NCBI GenBank assembly: GCA_032718475.1
Contig: JAUCBJ010001607.1
Coordinates: forward strand, 1 to 63,524
DNA length: 63,524 nt
Source: Nemertoderma westbladi
Taxonomy: Eukaryota > Xenacoelomorpha > Nemertodermatida > Nemertodermatidae
Direction of reading: 5' to 3'
In this document: positions 35,101-46,404 of the stretch, one piece after another
Layout: every line of letters starts with the position of its first letter
Numbering within the stretch: the stretch's first letter is position 1
Program-made: the position numbers and the translations under genes
Notes under the pieces: generated by a model
Database searches by the model: none
What the model was told of the DNA's origin: nothing
The model's input: only the letters and a program-made list of their open reading frames with translations

Positions 35101-37879
35101 CAGACCAAACACATTTCAGTTCCCGGCAGTACTAAGTTGTAATGTATCAGACCAAACACAGGTCAGTTCCCGGTAGTACCAAGTTGTAATATATCAAACC
35201 AAACACAGGTCAGTTCCCGGTAGTACCAAGTTGTAATGTATCAGTCCAAACACAGGTCAGTTCCCGGTAGTACCAAGTTGTAATGTATCAAACCAAACAT
35301 AGGTCAGTTCCCGGTAGTACCAAGTTGTAAATGTATCAAACCAAACACAGGCCAGTTCCCGGTCGGTAGTACCGAGTTGTAATGTGTCAAACCAAACATA
35401 GGTCAGTTCCCGGTAGTACCAAGTTGTAATGTATCAAACCAAACATAGGTCAGTTCCCGGTAGTACCAAGTTGTAAATGTATCAAACCAAACACAGGCCA
35501 GCTCCCGGTCGGTAGTACCAAGTTGTAATGTATCAGACCAAACACATGTCAGTTTCCGGCAGTACTAAGTTGTAATGTATCATACCAAACACAGGTCAGT
35601 TCCCGGTAGTACCAAGTTGTAATGTATCAAACCAAACACAGGTCAGTTCCCGGTCGGTAGTACCAAGTTGTAATGTGTCAAACCAAACATCGGTCAGTTC
35701 CCGGTAGTACCAAGTTGTAATGTATCAAACCAAACATCGGTCAGTTCCCGGTAGTACCAAGTTGTAATGTATCAAACCAAACACAGGTCAGTTCCCGGTC
35801 GGTAGTACCAAGTTGTAATGTGTCAAACCAAACATCGGTCAGTTCCCGGTAGTACCAAGTTGTAATGTATCAAACCAAACATCGGTCAGTTCCCGGTAGT
35901 ACCAAGTTGTAATGTATCAAACCAAACACAGGTCAGTTCCCGGTAGTACCAAGTTGTAATGTATCAAACCAAACATCGGTTAGTTCCCGGTAGTACCAAG
36001 TTGTAAATGTATCAAACCAAACACAGGCCAGTTCCCGGTAGTACCAAGTTGTAAATGAATCAAACCAAACACAGGTCAGTTCCCGGTAGTACCAAGTTGT
36101 AATGTAACAGACCAAACACAGGTCAGTTCCCGGTCGGTAGTACCAAGTTGTAATGTGTCAAACCAAACATCGGTCAGTTCCCGGTAGTACCAAGTTGTAA
36201 TGTATCAAACCAAACACAGGTCAGTTCCCGGTAGTACCAAGTTGTAATGTATCAGACCAAACACAGGTCAGTTCCCGGTAGTACCAAGTTGTAATGTGTC
36301 AAACCAAACATCGGTCAGTTCCCGGTAGTACCAAGTTGTAAATGTATCAAACCAAACACAGGTCAATTCCCGGTAGTACCAAGTTGTAATGTATCAAACC
36401 AAACACAGGTTAGTTCCCGGTAGTACCAAGTTGTAATGTATCAGACCAAACACAGGCCAGTTCCCGGTAATACCAAGTTGTAATGTGTCAAACCAAACAT
36501 CGGTCAGTTCCCGGTAGTACCAAGTTGTAATGTATCATACCAAATACAGGTCAGTTCCCGGTAGTACCAAGTTGTAAATGTATCAAACCAAACACAGGCC
36601 AGTTCCCGGTAGTACCAAGTTGTAAATGTATCAAACCAAACACAGATCAGTTCCCGGTAGTACCAAGTTGTAATGTACCAAAGCAAACTGAGGTTTGTTC
36701 CCGGTAGTACCAAGTTGTAATGTATCAAACCAAACTCAGGTCAGTTCCCGGTAGTACCAAGTTGTAATGTATCAAACCAAACACAGGTCAGTTCCCGGTA
36801 GTACTAAGTTGTAATGTATCATACCAAACACAGGTCAGTTCCCGGAAGTGCTAAGTTGTAATGTATCAGACCAAACACAGGTCAGTTCCCGGTAGTACCA
36901 AGTTGTAATGTATCAAACCAAACACAGGTCAGTTCCCGGTAGTACCAAGTTGTAATGTATCAGACCAGACACAGGTCAGTTCCCGGTAGTACCAAGTTGT
37001 AATGTGTCAAACCAAACATCGGTCAGTTCCCGGTGGTACCAAGTTGTAATGTATCAGACCAAACACAGGTCAGTTCCCGGTAGTACTAAGTTGTAATGTA
37101 TCAGACCAAACACATGTCAGTTCCCGGCAGTACTAAGTTGTAATGTATCAGACCAAACACAGGTCAGTTCCAGGTAGTACCACGTTGTAATATATCAAAC
37201 CAAACACAGGTCAGTTCCCGGTAGTACCAAGTTGTAATGTATCAGACCAAACACAGGTCAGTTCCCGGTAGTACCAAGTTGTAATGTGTCAAACCAAACA
37301 TAGGTCAGTTCCCGGTAGTACCAAGTTGTAAATGTATCAAACCAAACACAGGTCAGTTCCCGGTAGTACCAAGTTGTAATGTATCATACCAAACACAGGT
37401 CAGTTCCCGGTAGTACCAAGTTGTAAATGTATCAAACCAAACACAGGTCAGTTCCCGGTAGTACTAAGTTGTAATGTATCAGACCAAACACAGGTCAGTT
37501 CCCGGTCGGTAGTACCAAGTTGTAATGTGTCAAACCAAACACAGGCCAGTTCCCGGTAGTACCAAGTTGTAAATGAATCAAACCAAACACAGGTCAGTTC
37601 CCGGTAGTACCAAGTTGTAATGTATCAGACCAAACACAGGTCAGTTCCCGGTAGTACCAAGTTGTAAATGTAACAAACCAAACACAGGTCAGTTCCCGGC
37701 AGTACCAAGTTGTAATGTATCAAACCAAACTGAAGTTTGTTCCCGGTAGTACCAAGTTGTAAATGTATCAAACCAAACACAGGTCAGTTCCCGGTAGTAC
37801 CAAGTTGTAATGTATCAAACCAAACACAGGACAGTTCCCGGTAGTACTACTGTTATTTGTATGTATATGTAATTTCTAT
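23151..37879. repeat. 47 bp satellite array, block 2 (~310 copies) with higher-order repeats
   Basis: Same monomer as block 1 and the longest block. Variant monomers recur in register. A 1770 bp segment is directly repeated (27091-28860 and 28861-30630). Two diagnostic variant blocks stay exactly 571 bp apart at five places (26520/27091, 30394/30965, 31586/32157, 33876/34447, 35933/36504). Successive copies of the second block are 1770, 2104, 1192, 2290 and 2057 bp apart, as expected from unequal exchange between misaligned monomers. No gene is present. Confidence 0.98.
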
Positions 37880-38456
37880 GTAATGTATCAGACCAAACAC
37901 AATTTCCAAGTAATTGTCTCAATATTTCCTTATTATCATCATTTTCATCCTCTTCTTCACTTTCCTGATCTTCACTATCTTCACCATCTTCCCCACCTTC
38001 ACTATCTTCATCCTCTTCCTGTTCTTCACTTTCTTCATCCTCTTCCTGTTTTTCTCTTTCTTCATTCTCTTCCTGACCTTCTCTTTCTTCGTTCTCAACC
38101 TCACTCTTTTCAACTTCATCCTGACCCTCACTATTTTCATTCTCCATCTCATCGTCCTCTTCTTCTTCATCTTTCTCACTCAAATTTTCCTCATTTTCTA
38201 GGGGTAACTGTTTTTGTATCCCTTTCAAAATATTCATAACTTTATGAAATTTATTTTCCATTGTCTGTTTTATCTTTAATATATCACGCTCATCTCTCTT
38301 TTTCTTTTCATCTTCACTAAAAATATCCTCGGATTTTTTAAATTTTTTTGGTAACGGCTCCATTAGTTTTTCCTTTCTATGAGTTGTCATATGTCGAGAT
38401 AGATTGTCTTGTCTCATTTCTTTATTACAAACCAAACAACTTTCATGTCTATGCAT
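37815..38456 (-). CDS. Acidic C2H2-type zinc-finger protein, cassette copy 2
   Basis: Second copy of the 213-residue ORF described at 20559-21200, offset 17256 bp. It keeps the C-X2-C...H-X3-H finger at the N-terminus, the basic patch, the long acidic tail and the satellite-derived C-terminus. One amino-acid difference was noticed: E instead of V in the MEN-NSEGQ segment. Two intact copies and the same upstream box arrangement suggest either recent duplication or constraint; one pair of sequences cannot separate these. Confidence 0.6.
   Translation of the reverse strand: MHRHESCLVCNKEMRQDNLSRHMTTHRKEKLMEPLPKKFKKSEDIFSEDEKKKRDERDILKIKQTMENKFHKVMNILKGIQKQLPLENEENLSEKDEEEEDDEMENENSEGQDEVEKSEVENEEREGQEENEEREKQEEDEESEEQEEDEDSEGGEDGEDSEDQESEEEDENDDNKEILRQLLGNCVWSDTLHRNYIYIQITVVLPGTVLCLV
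37880..37901. repeat. 22 bp direct repeat, left edge of cassette 2
   Basis: Same 22 bp as at 20624-20645, repeated exactly at 40374-40395 to the right of this cassette. The same ~32 bp non-satellite interruption precedes it, so the cassette and its flank were copied together. Confidence 0.8.
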
Positions 38457-38597
38457 TATATAGCAATGTCAATTGATAGTATCGAATTTTAGCTAAATTA
38501 TTTTACAAAATTTTAAATAAATAAAACTTTTATGAAAATAAATAAAACTTTTTAAAATAAAAATTAGAGAATGAATGGGAATGCGGTGAACGGGGGC

Positions 38598-38748
38598 TAT
38601 TATAGAGGGAGGCTAGAATGGATTATCCAATCAGAGTGCGAGGGTGAGTTAGGAAGCCAATCAGGACTCGAGGGAGGAAAGTTAGGCAGCCAATGAGAGA
38701 GCAGATGCGAGTACAGTGATAAAGCCCATCCATGGTGCGATAACGTCA
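38598..38748 (-). promoter_or_regulatory. Promoter-like block of cassette 2
   Basis: Same TATAATA, three CCAAT boxes (starting at 38627, 38657 and 38690) and CRE-like TGACGTTA as in cassette 1, in the same spacing and orientation toward the zinc-finger ORF. Confidence 0.5.
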
Positions 38749-38943
38749 CACTAAATCTCAAGGATAGTTATACTCACCATTCAAATATCCCTCGCAAACC
38801 AGATTCCCCCAGCATCTAAAGTATTCCACTTCAATGCAAAATATATAGAGCTTTAGTTGGATTTGAACCTGTGCTTGTAAACTCTTTTGTGCTAGTATAT
38901 TGAAATTTATTGTCCATGTAATGCAATTTAACTCGGCTATTTA

Positions 38944-39393
38944 GTCTGTGCCTCAGTGAGGTATAGTCTGTGCCTCAGTGAGGCATAGTCTATGCCTCAG
39001 TGCCTCAGTGAGGCATAGTCTATACCTCAGTGCCTCAGTGAGGCATAGTCTGTGCCTCAGTGATGCATAGTATGTGCCTCAGTGAGGCATAGTCTGTGCC
39101 TCAATGCCTCAGTGAGGCATAGTCTGTGCCTAAGTGCATCAGTGAGGCATAGCCTGTGCCTCAGTGGGGCATAGTATGTGCCTCAGTGCCTCAGTGAGGC
39201 ATAGTCTGTGCCTCAGTGAGGCATAGCTCTGTGCCTCAGTGAGGCATAGTCTATGCCTCAGTGAGGCATAGTCATGTGCCTCAGTGAGGCATAGTCTATG
39301 CCTCAGTGCCTCAGTGAGGCATAGTCTATGCCTCAGTGCCTCAGTGAGGCATAGTCTATGCCTCAGTGCCTCAGTGAGGCATAGTCTGTGTCA
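38944..39393. repeat. 22 bp palindromic minisatellite, cassette 2
   Basis: Tandem GTGCCTCAGTGAGGCATAGT units. The first half matches cassette 1 unit for unit. The second half differs in copy number and has private indels such as ATAGCTCTGTG and AGTCATGTG. Confidence 0.95.
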
Positions 39394-39453
39394 GGTCTTA
39401 AATGAGAGTCTTACAAATTCGAACGTCAACGAACAAATTCGAAGGTTACTGTT

Positions 39454-39531
39454 CCACCTTGGTGTAGTGGTTGCATTGAATTCACATCTCCCGCATGTCA
39501 TGGGTTCGATCCCCGCATGAACCAGGGCAGT
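39454..39531 (+). mobile_element. tRNA-derived SINE head, cassette 2
   Basis: A box TGGTGTAGTGGTTG begins at 39460 and B box GGTTCGATCCC at 39503, as in cassette 1. It is followed by the same repeats with the CCTCTAGCGGCAGAC core. Confidence 0.7.
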
Positions 39532-40373
39532 TTTCGTTCGGTCAGCAATAGGCCTAACTTTGCAAAATGCAGTATTATTGCCTAGTAACCAATTCATGGT
39601 TACTATATGGTTTTCACTTTGAGACATTTCGCCCTCTAGCGGCAGACTGAGGAACTTCAGACTACTCTGTGACTCTGCAAAAGATATAGCCCATATTGTA
39701 ATAGATACCGACTGGGGGTCAAAATTAAGTAATAATATATCTAAATAAGTCTCAAACATCTTGCCTCATGGCTCGCCCCTTAGAACTCTTAAGCAATATA
39801 ACTTCATAGTTTTGCGGATTGTAAATAACAAAGCTAGAGAAGATGTTAATTTTCAAATAATACGCCCTCTAGCGGCAGACAGGGGAACTTCAGACTACTC
39901 TTTGACTCCGGAAAAGATATGGCCTATGCCGTAGTAGATGCCTACCGAGTTTAAACCTATTCGGAATGAAAATAACAAAGTTAGAGAAGATGTTAATTTT
40001 CAGATAATACTCCCACTAGCGGCAGACTATGGAACTGCAGACGGCTGGATATAGGAAAGAGTAATTAGTAATCAGAGGTGTCACGAGAGGGGTGCGGGGC
40101 GCTTGGATACAACTATTATTAATAAGCTGTTGCTTGGTTAAAGCTAATTGGGGGTCAAAGGTCAACGATAAAACTGTCTGGATATAGATAAGAGTAATTA
40201 GTTACCAGTGAGGGAGCTGTATACCCTATGGCTAAGTATAACGAGATGAAAGTCAATGAGGTAATTTAGAAACCAATATATAAAACTAATTATTGGTAAA
40301 TCTTAAAATTAAGTACAAATAAATAATTAATTTAAAATTAAATACAAATAAATATATATAAATACATTAAATA

Positions 40374-41797
40374 GTAATGTATCAGACCAAACACAGGTCA
40401 GTTCCCGGTAGTACCAAGTTGTAAATGTATCAAACCAAACACAGGTCAGTTCCCGGTAGTACCAAGTTGTAATGTATCAGACCAAACACAGGTCAGTTCC
40501 CGGTAGTACCAAGTTGTAAATGTATCATACCAAACACAGGTCAGTTCCCGGTAGTACCAAGTTGTAATGTAAAAACCAAACACAGGTCAGTTCCCGGTAG
40601 TACCAAGTTGTAATGTAAAAACAAAACACAGGTCAGTTCCCGGTAGTACCAAGTTGTAATGTATCATACCAAACACAGGTCAGTTCCCGGTAGTACCAAG
40701 TTGTAATGTAAAAACCAAACACAGGTCAGTTCCCGGTAGTACCAAGTTGTAATGTAAAAACCAAACACAGGTCAGTTCCCGGTAGTACCAAGTTGTAATG
40801 TGTCAAACCAAACACAGGCCAGTTCCCGGTAGTACCAAGTTGTAATGTAAAAACGAAAAAAAAAACAGGTCAGTTCCCGGTAGTACCAAGTTGTAATGTG
40901 TCAAACCAAACACAGGTCAGTTCCCGGTAGTACCAATACCAAGTTGTAAATGTATCATACCAAACACAGCTCAGTTCCCGGTAGTACCACGTTGTAATGT
41001 AAAAACCAAACACAGGTCAGTTCCCGGTAGTACCAAGTTGTAATGTGTCAAACCAAACACAGGTCAGTTCCCGGTAGTACCAAGTTGTAATGTGTCAAAC
41101 CAAACACAGGCCAGTTCCCGGTAGTACCAAGTTGTAATGTGTCAAACCAAACACAGGTCAGTTCCCGGTAATACCAAGTTGTAATGTGTCAAACCAAACA
41201 CAGGTCAGTTCCCGGTAGTACCAAGTTGTAAATGTATCAAACCAAACACAGGCCAGTTCCCGGTCGGTAGTACCAAGTTGTAATGTAAAAACGAAAAAAA
41301 AAACAGGTCAGTTCCCGGTAGTACCAAGTTGTAATGTGTCAAACCAAACACAGGTCAGTTCCCGGTAGTACCAAGTTGTAAATGTATCATACCAAACACA
41401 GCTCAGTTCCCGGTAGTACCACGTTGTAATGTAAAAACCAAACACAGGTCAGTTCCCGGTAGTACCAAGTTGTAATGTGTCAAACCAAACACAGGTCAGT
41501 TCCCGGTAGTACCAAGTTGTAATGTGTCAAACCAAACACAGGCCAGTTCCCGGTAGTACCAAGTTGTAATGTGTCAAACCAAACACAGGTCAGTTCCCGG
41601 TAGTACCAAGTTGTAATGTGTCAAACCAAACACAGGTCAGTTCCCGGTAGTACCACGTTGTAATGTAAAAACCAAACACAGGTCAGTTCCCGGTAGTACC
41701 AAGTTGTAATGTGTCAAACCAAACACAGGCCAGTTCCCGGTAGTACCAAGTTGTAATGTATCAAACCAAACACAGGTCAGTTCCCGGTAGTACCAAG
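40374..41797. repeat. 47 bp satellite array, block 3 (~30 copies), divergent subfamily
   Basis: Same monomer, but many units carry a private junction, GTAAAAACCAAACAC, in place of GTATCAAACC. Two units carry ACGAAAAAAAAAACAGG about 436 bp apart (near 40850 and 41288), revealing a local higher-order repeat. The array stops mid-monomer at TACCAAG before unique sequence. Edge position and private variants suggest this block no longer exchanges freely with block 2. Confidence 0.95.
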
Positions 41798-42292
41798 CAG
41801 AGTGTCAATGGGGACTGGGGCGGGTAATTAACCGGCGCGATGTTTGCAGTCAGCCAATAGTGTGGGTGACTATTAATTATTATTATATGGGAATAATCTG
41901 GCTAACGGATATTAATTTGTAATATGGAAATATATTACATATTGATTAGCATATCATTAATTCTCGCTTTTTGTTTACACATTGCTGGGGCAACAAACCA
42001 ATGCGCATAATCCTGTTTATTCGAGCTAATATATTCCAAACATAGCTACAGTAATCGCTTGTGTTAAAAACTATAAGTTTTAAAGCACTGCTGCGCAACC
42101 TGCGATGGAAGTAGCTAAATGAATCTTTACATACTATGCTGATTTTGGTGAGAATAAGCCAACCGTAAAGGATTTAAATTTCATTCCTTAATATGGAATG
42201 AAATCTGTAAAACTTATACAAACGTTAAACAGATTAATTTGCTTTTTATTAGGTATTCTATCCGTATTCTCGAACAGACAATAAATGTAGTA
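41798..42292. other. Unique sequence, no gene
   Basis: AT-rich single-copy DNA between the satellite and the foldback element. It contains a small hairpin, ATTTCATTCC/GGAATGAAAT, at about 42177-42202. No ORF of note. Confidence 0.6.
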
Positions 42293-43194
42293 CACCATAA
42301 CCCTTAATACAACAACCATTTTTAGGGGTCGGAGCACCCCCCCCCCCCCCCCCTCTAATTTTTTTCAAATTTCAATAAAATGCTACAAAATTCGGTATGA
42401 TGATAGATCGACACCTTTTCTTACTGGTGGCCTGGCCGGATTTTTCAATTTCTCAGTTATTTCCATACAACAAGCCCTTAAAAAATGTATATTTAGCAAT
42501 GTTTAACCACCTCCGTAGACTTTATTTTTCGTCTTTGTAATGAAATCTAGATATCATTAGATCCGCCTTCATCTGCAGATTCCGAATCTGAAACCCGTTG
42601 TAAATTTCACCAAGAACTTCCGGAGATATTATCAAAATACTAAGGTGTAAATTTTGTGATGTAAATCGCTATAATTCTAATGTTTTTTTTTACTCAATTC
42701 TAGAATATTAATTATGGGTAATGAAAAAACAAGATGGAGAGTTTTAAACGCTCAGCTAAATAATAATTAATATTCTAGAATAAAGACAACAAAACATCAG
42801 AATTATAGCGATTTACGTCTCTGAATTTACACATTAGTATTTTGATAATATCTTTACCAATTTTTGGTTAAATTTAAAACGGTTTTCAGATTCGGAATCT
42901 ACAGACGGAGGCAGTTCTAATGATAACTAGACTACATTTCAAAGACGTAAAATAAAGTCTACGGAGGTGGTTAAACATTGCTAAATAGACATTTTTTAAG
43001 GGCTTATTGTATGGAAATAACTGAGAAATTGAAAAAATCCGGCCAGGCCACCACAACCAGTAAGAAAAGGTATCGATCTATCATCATACCGAATTTCGTA
43101 GCATTTTATTGAAATTTGAAAAAAAATTGGGGGGGGGGGGTGGGGGGGGGGCTCCGACCCCCTAAAAATGGTTGTTGTAATATGGGTTATGGTG
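42293..43194. mobile_element. Foldback element, 902 bp, almost wholly palindromic
   Basis: The left arm (42293-42714) and right arm (about 42766-43194) are inverse complements along nearly their whole length, leaving a loop of about 50 bp. Termini are CACCATAACCC and GGGTTATGGTG, flanked by TA on both sides, as expected for a TA-target DNA transposon. Each arm carries a homopolymer run (poly-C at ~42337, poly-G at ~43129) close to the end. No transposase is encoded. Transcription through it would give a very long hairpin RNA. Confidence 0.85.
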
Positions 43195-43772
43195 TATATT
43201 GTGATGTACATGTGAATAACACAACGGTATATTATTACTATCTATTAATTATAGTATATCTATTATCTATTAGCAGTGGTAGATTTTGGAACCGAAACGA
43301 GATTAATTTTGATTGCGTAGAGTCCCCCCCCCCCCCCCCCCCCCCCCATGAGTAATCCAGTTGTCTAGAAGAAGGAAGGAAACAAAAATACTTTGATTTA
43401 TACGACTATATTATAATAAATTACATTATTTCCTGCACGACCAACAGTCTGAAGGACCAACACGAAAAGGAATCAAACAAGTTTGAGTTGTTTTTTAATC
43501 AGATAATTTAACCCTATATATTTAATACCGCTGTATATAACTGAACCGGTTGATATAATAATTATATACATTGACGTAGACAACCTAAATAATATGAGAA
43601 CGATACTCTTCGAAAACAAATCAATCTGTATTTAATTCAACTAAATATATAAAGCGTTTCTAAAATCTGTGCAAAACAAACCAACTAATTCATTTGAAAA
43701 ATAGACAACCGAGTTGTTTTATAACACTATGGACTAACATATCTATAACTATCGCCGAGTCAGCAGTCGCAC
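43195..43772. other. Intergenic, downstream of ATP synthase gene
   Basis: AT-rich. It holds a poly-C tract at about 43325-43347 preceded by TTGCGTAGAGTCC, resembling the ends of the G/C-tract MITE family found farther right. It should contain the 3' UTR of the minus-strand ATP synthase gene; only weak ATTAAA-type polyadenylation signals were seen. Confidence 0.5.
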
Positions 43773-45431
43773 CTAGATCTCAGCCTGAGCCATAAACTCG
43801 CTGACTAATTTCTTCAATTTCTCGTCTAGTTCCGGGGATATCTGGCCGGCTTCTCGTATCTCCTTGAGGATGTCCTGATGGTGGGTACGGATGTGGACCA
43901 GGAACTGCTCCTCGAACTTAGTGATCTTGGAGGGGTCCACCTTATCGAGGTAGCCTCGGACGCCGCTGAAGATGACGGTGACCTGATCCTCGATCGGTAT
44001 CGGGGTGTACTGGCCCTGTTTGAGCAGCTCGGTGAGCCGAACTCCGCGGTTCAGTAGGTTCTGCGTCGCCGCGTCCAGATCGCTACCGAACTGCGCGAAG
44101 GCCGCAACCTCTCGGTACTGAGCCAACTCCAACTTCATCGAACCCGCGACCTGCTTCATCGCCTTTGTCTGCGCGGCGGAACCGACACGGGAGACAGAAA
44201 GTCCGACATTAATAGCCGGACGGATTCCTTTGTAGAACAGCTCCGACTCCAAGAAGATCTGCCCGTCTGTAATGGAGATAACGTTGGTTGGGATGTAGGC
44301 GGAGACGTCGCCGGCTTGGGTCTCTATGACCGGCAACGCGGTGAGCGAACCGCCTTGGTGTTCGTCGCTCATCTTAGCGGCTCGTTCGAGGAGACGGGAG
44401 TGCAGGTAGAACACATCACCGGGGAACGCCTCCCGACCAGGGGGTCGACGGAGTAACAGCGACATCTGTCTGTAAGCGACCGCGTGTTTCGATAGATCGT
44501 CGTATATGATGAGCGCGTGTCGTCCGGTATCCCGGAAGAACTCCCCCATGGCGCAACCGGAGTAGGGACTCAGGTACTGCAGCGGGGCGGCGTCTGACGC
44601 AGTCGCTGACACAACGATCGTGTACTTCATCGCGTCAGCGTCGGTGAATCGCTTCACGATCTGCGCCACAGTCGAGCGTTTCTGTCCGATGGCCACGTAG
44701 ATGCAGTACAACTTCTTCTTCTCGTCGCCGCCGTCGTTGAATCGTTTCTGGTTGATGATGGTGTCGATAGCGATCGCGGTCTTTCCGATTTGTCGATCAC
44801 CGATAATCAACTCCCGCTGTCCACGACCGATGGGCACCAGACTGTCGACCGCCTTTATCCCGGTCTGCATCGGTTCCTTAACCGACACCCTCGGGATGAT
44901 CCCCGGTGCTTTCAACCCGACCCGACGCCGGTCTTTGTTCCCCAATGGTCCTTTGCCATCGATCGCGTTCCCCAGAGCGTCAACCACACGTCCCAACAGT
45001 TCGTCACCAACCGGCACATCTACGATGGCCCCGGTTCGCTTTACGATGTCCCCTTGCTTTATTAGCTTGTCGTTACCGAACACAACAATACCGACGTTGT
45101 CCGGCTCCAGATTCAAGGCCATCCCTTTGAGACCGGACGAGAATTCCACCATCTCCTCGGCCTGGCAGTTCTGTAGTCCGTAGACGCGAGCGATACCGTC
45201 GCCGATGCTCATCACGTGACCTGTCTCCTCCAGCGCAGCCCTTGTCGATGTTCCAGCGATGCGTTCCTCAAGCACCGAGGACACCTCGGCAGTAGAAGAG
45301 CATCGGAAAGCGGTTGTCGGAACATTCCGGACGTTACGTCTCCAACAGGAAGTCTTCTGAAAAGAAGCGTGCCTAGTGAAAGATCTTTGGCCCATCAACT
45401 GGCAACCTCTTAAAGAAATCATATTTATCAA
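43773..45431 (-). CDS. ATP5F1A: ATP synthase F1 subunit alpha, mitochondrial
   Basis: 552-residue complete protein, close to the usual ~553 of animal alpha subunits. The N-terminal ~45 residues are rich in R, S and T without acidic residues, a mitochondrial presequence. The beta-barrel domain follows to ~140. The nucleotide-binding domain has the Walker A P-loop GDRQIGKT (211-218), a Walker B-type strand ALIIYDD (306-312), the [13 protein letters not shown] motif (330-342) and the arginine-finger loop SVSRVGSA (412-419, R415). The helical C-terminal domain contains VRGYLDK. The subunit forms the alpha3beta3 head of the inner-membrane ATP synthase. The whole protein lies in one uninterrupted ORF, although animal genes for it usually have introns, and the ORF is clearly more GC-rich than its surroundings. 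The frame is intact with conserved catalytic residues. It is either a functional retrocopy or an intron-less native gene. No poly-A tail remnant was found. Confidence 0.97.
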   Translation of the reverse strand: MINMISLRGCQLMGQRSFTRHASFQKTSCWRRNVRNVPTTAFRCSSTAEVSSVLEERIAGTSTRAALEETGHVMSIGDGIARVYGLQNCQAEEMVEFSSGLKGMALNLEPDNVGIVVFGNDKLIKQGDIVKRTGAIVDVPVGDELLGRVVDALGNAIDGKGPLGNKDRRRVGLKAPGIIPRVSVKEPMQTGIKAVDSLVPIGRGQRELIIGDRQIGKTAIAIDTIINQKRFNDGGDEKKKLYCIYVAIGQKRSTVAQIVKRFTDADAMKYTIVVSATASDAAPLQYLSPYSGCAMGEFFRDTGRHALIIYDDLSKHAVAYRQMSLLLRRPPGREAFPGDVFYLHSRLLERAAKMSDEHQGGSLTALPVIETQAGDVSAYIPTNVISITDGQIFLESELFYKGIRPAINVGLSVSRVGSAAQTKAMKQVAGSMKLELAQYREVAAFAQFGSDLDAATQNLLNRGVRLTELLKQGQYTPIPIEDQVTVIFSGVRGYLDKVDPSKITKFEEQFLVHIRTHHQDILKEIREAGQISPELDEKLKKLVSEFMAQAEI

Positions 45432-45825
45432 TTGAATTTACAGAGATTCTGGTGATTATGGATGAGGCCTGCTATTATTTATGTATTATAGGCTATACTG
45501 TATCAGTAAATTGAAATATGTAATGGACCTACCACTAGTCAGACGGTCTGACCTGACAGTACTAATCCATTAGGGTATCATGGATGTTAAAATAACAATT
45601 TTTTAAAAACTGATTTGTTTTTTGATATAAAAGACCATAAAAGAATATTAAAAGACCATGAAAGAACATTTATAACTGTATAGGGGCCTAATGTATTTAG
45701 TATCAAATGTTAGCTAAATATAATTGATTCTGTTAATGGGGTGAATCCTGTATCAAATACAGACATAAAGAGGTTTTGAGTTAAATTTATTATTATTATT
45801 ACAGCCCTCCCAGCCAAAAAAATCA
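45432..45825. other. Presumed promoter/5' region of ATP synthase gene, otherwise empty
   Basis: No ORF of interest. If the gene at 43773-45431 is transcribed from nearby, its promoter lies here, but I recognise no clear TATA or CCAAT box in the right orientation. Confidence 0.4.
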
Positions 45826-45966
45826 AGAAAAAAAAGGAAAAAAGGATTTTATATGTTCAAAAAAAAAGGAAAAAAAGGATAGGATGCAGTTTAAAAAAAG
45901 GAAAAAAGATAGGATGCAGTTCAAAAAAAAGGAAAAAAGGATCGGATACGGTTCAAAAAAATGGAA
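45826..45966. repeat. Purine-rich tandem repeat, ~31 bp unit
   Basis: Repeats of AAAAAAAAGGAAAAAAGGAT followed by a spacer such as AGGATGCAGTT, four degenerate copies. A related purine run, without the GATGCAGTT spacer, occurs at 46992-47115. Confidence 0.8.
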
Positions 45967-46404
45967 AAACTGAATAGATATTATCTTTACAAAAGTAATA
46001 GTAAACATTATGTCTTTAGTGCTGTTTCTTGATTCTATTTCATTAACGTTACTGTTTATACTATGAAGAATCCCATTAAGAAACGTCACTGTTTTAAATG
46101 ACAGGAAGATATCAAAGAAAGTTAAAAAATATAAACACGCAGGAAAGAGAACAAAGATCAATGGCAATATAAATAATATTAATTATAGTTAATGTATTAA
46201 TATTATTATACAGATATTTTCACCGTTTTTTGCCTAGTTATAAGAGATAGTTGAGTTCGGCCGATTGATGGTCATTGATAGAGGTTTATCAAACGCTTGT
46301 AAATATAACTTTAGTTTGAAGGTGATATAAAACCTTTGGTATGGATTTGGCTACATTTATATAAATAACAAAAAGGCTTTTAGACGCAATTAAAGTTCAA
46401 CCAT

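Larger units (their letters stand above)
37902..40373. other. Gene-bearing cassette 2 within the satellite
   Basis: Copy of the 20646-23150 cassette, 2472 bp against 2505 bp. Nearly all the size difference lies in the internal 22 bp minisatellite. Gene, promoter block (38598-38748), SINE head and core repeats are in the same order and orientation. Only scattered substitutions were seen elsewhere. The satellite flanks agree for about three monomers on the right and then diverge. Confidence 0.85.

Noticed and set aside
16958-36728. Many 60-77 codon minus-strand ORFs with TTWYYREL repeats
   Set aside because: They are translations of the 47 bp satellite, recur wherever stop codons happen to be spaced out, and the period is not a multiple of three.
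39284-39520. Plus-strand ORF with repeated RHSLCLSASV
   Set aside because: Made by the 22-30 bp minisatellite.
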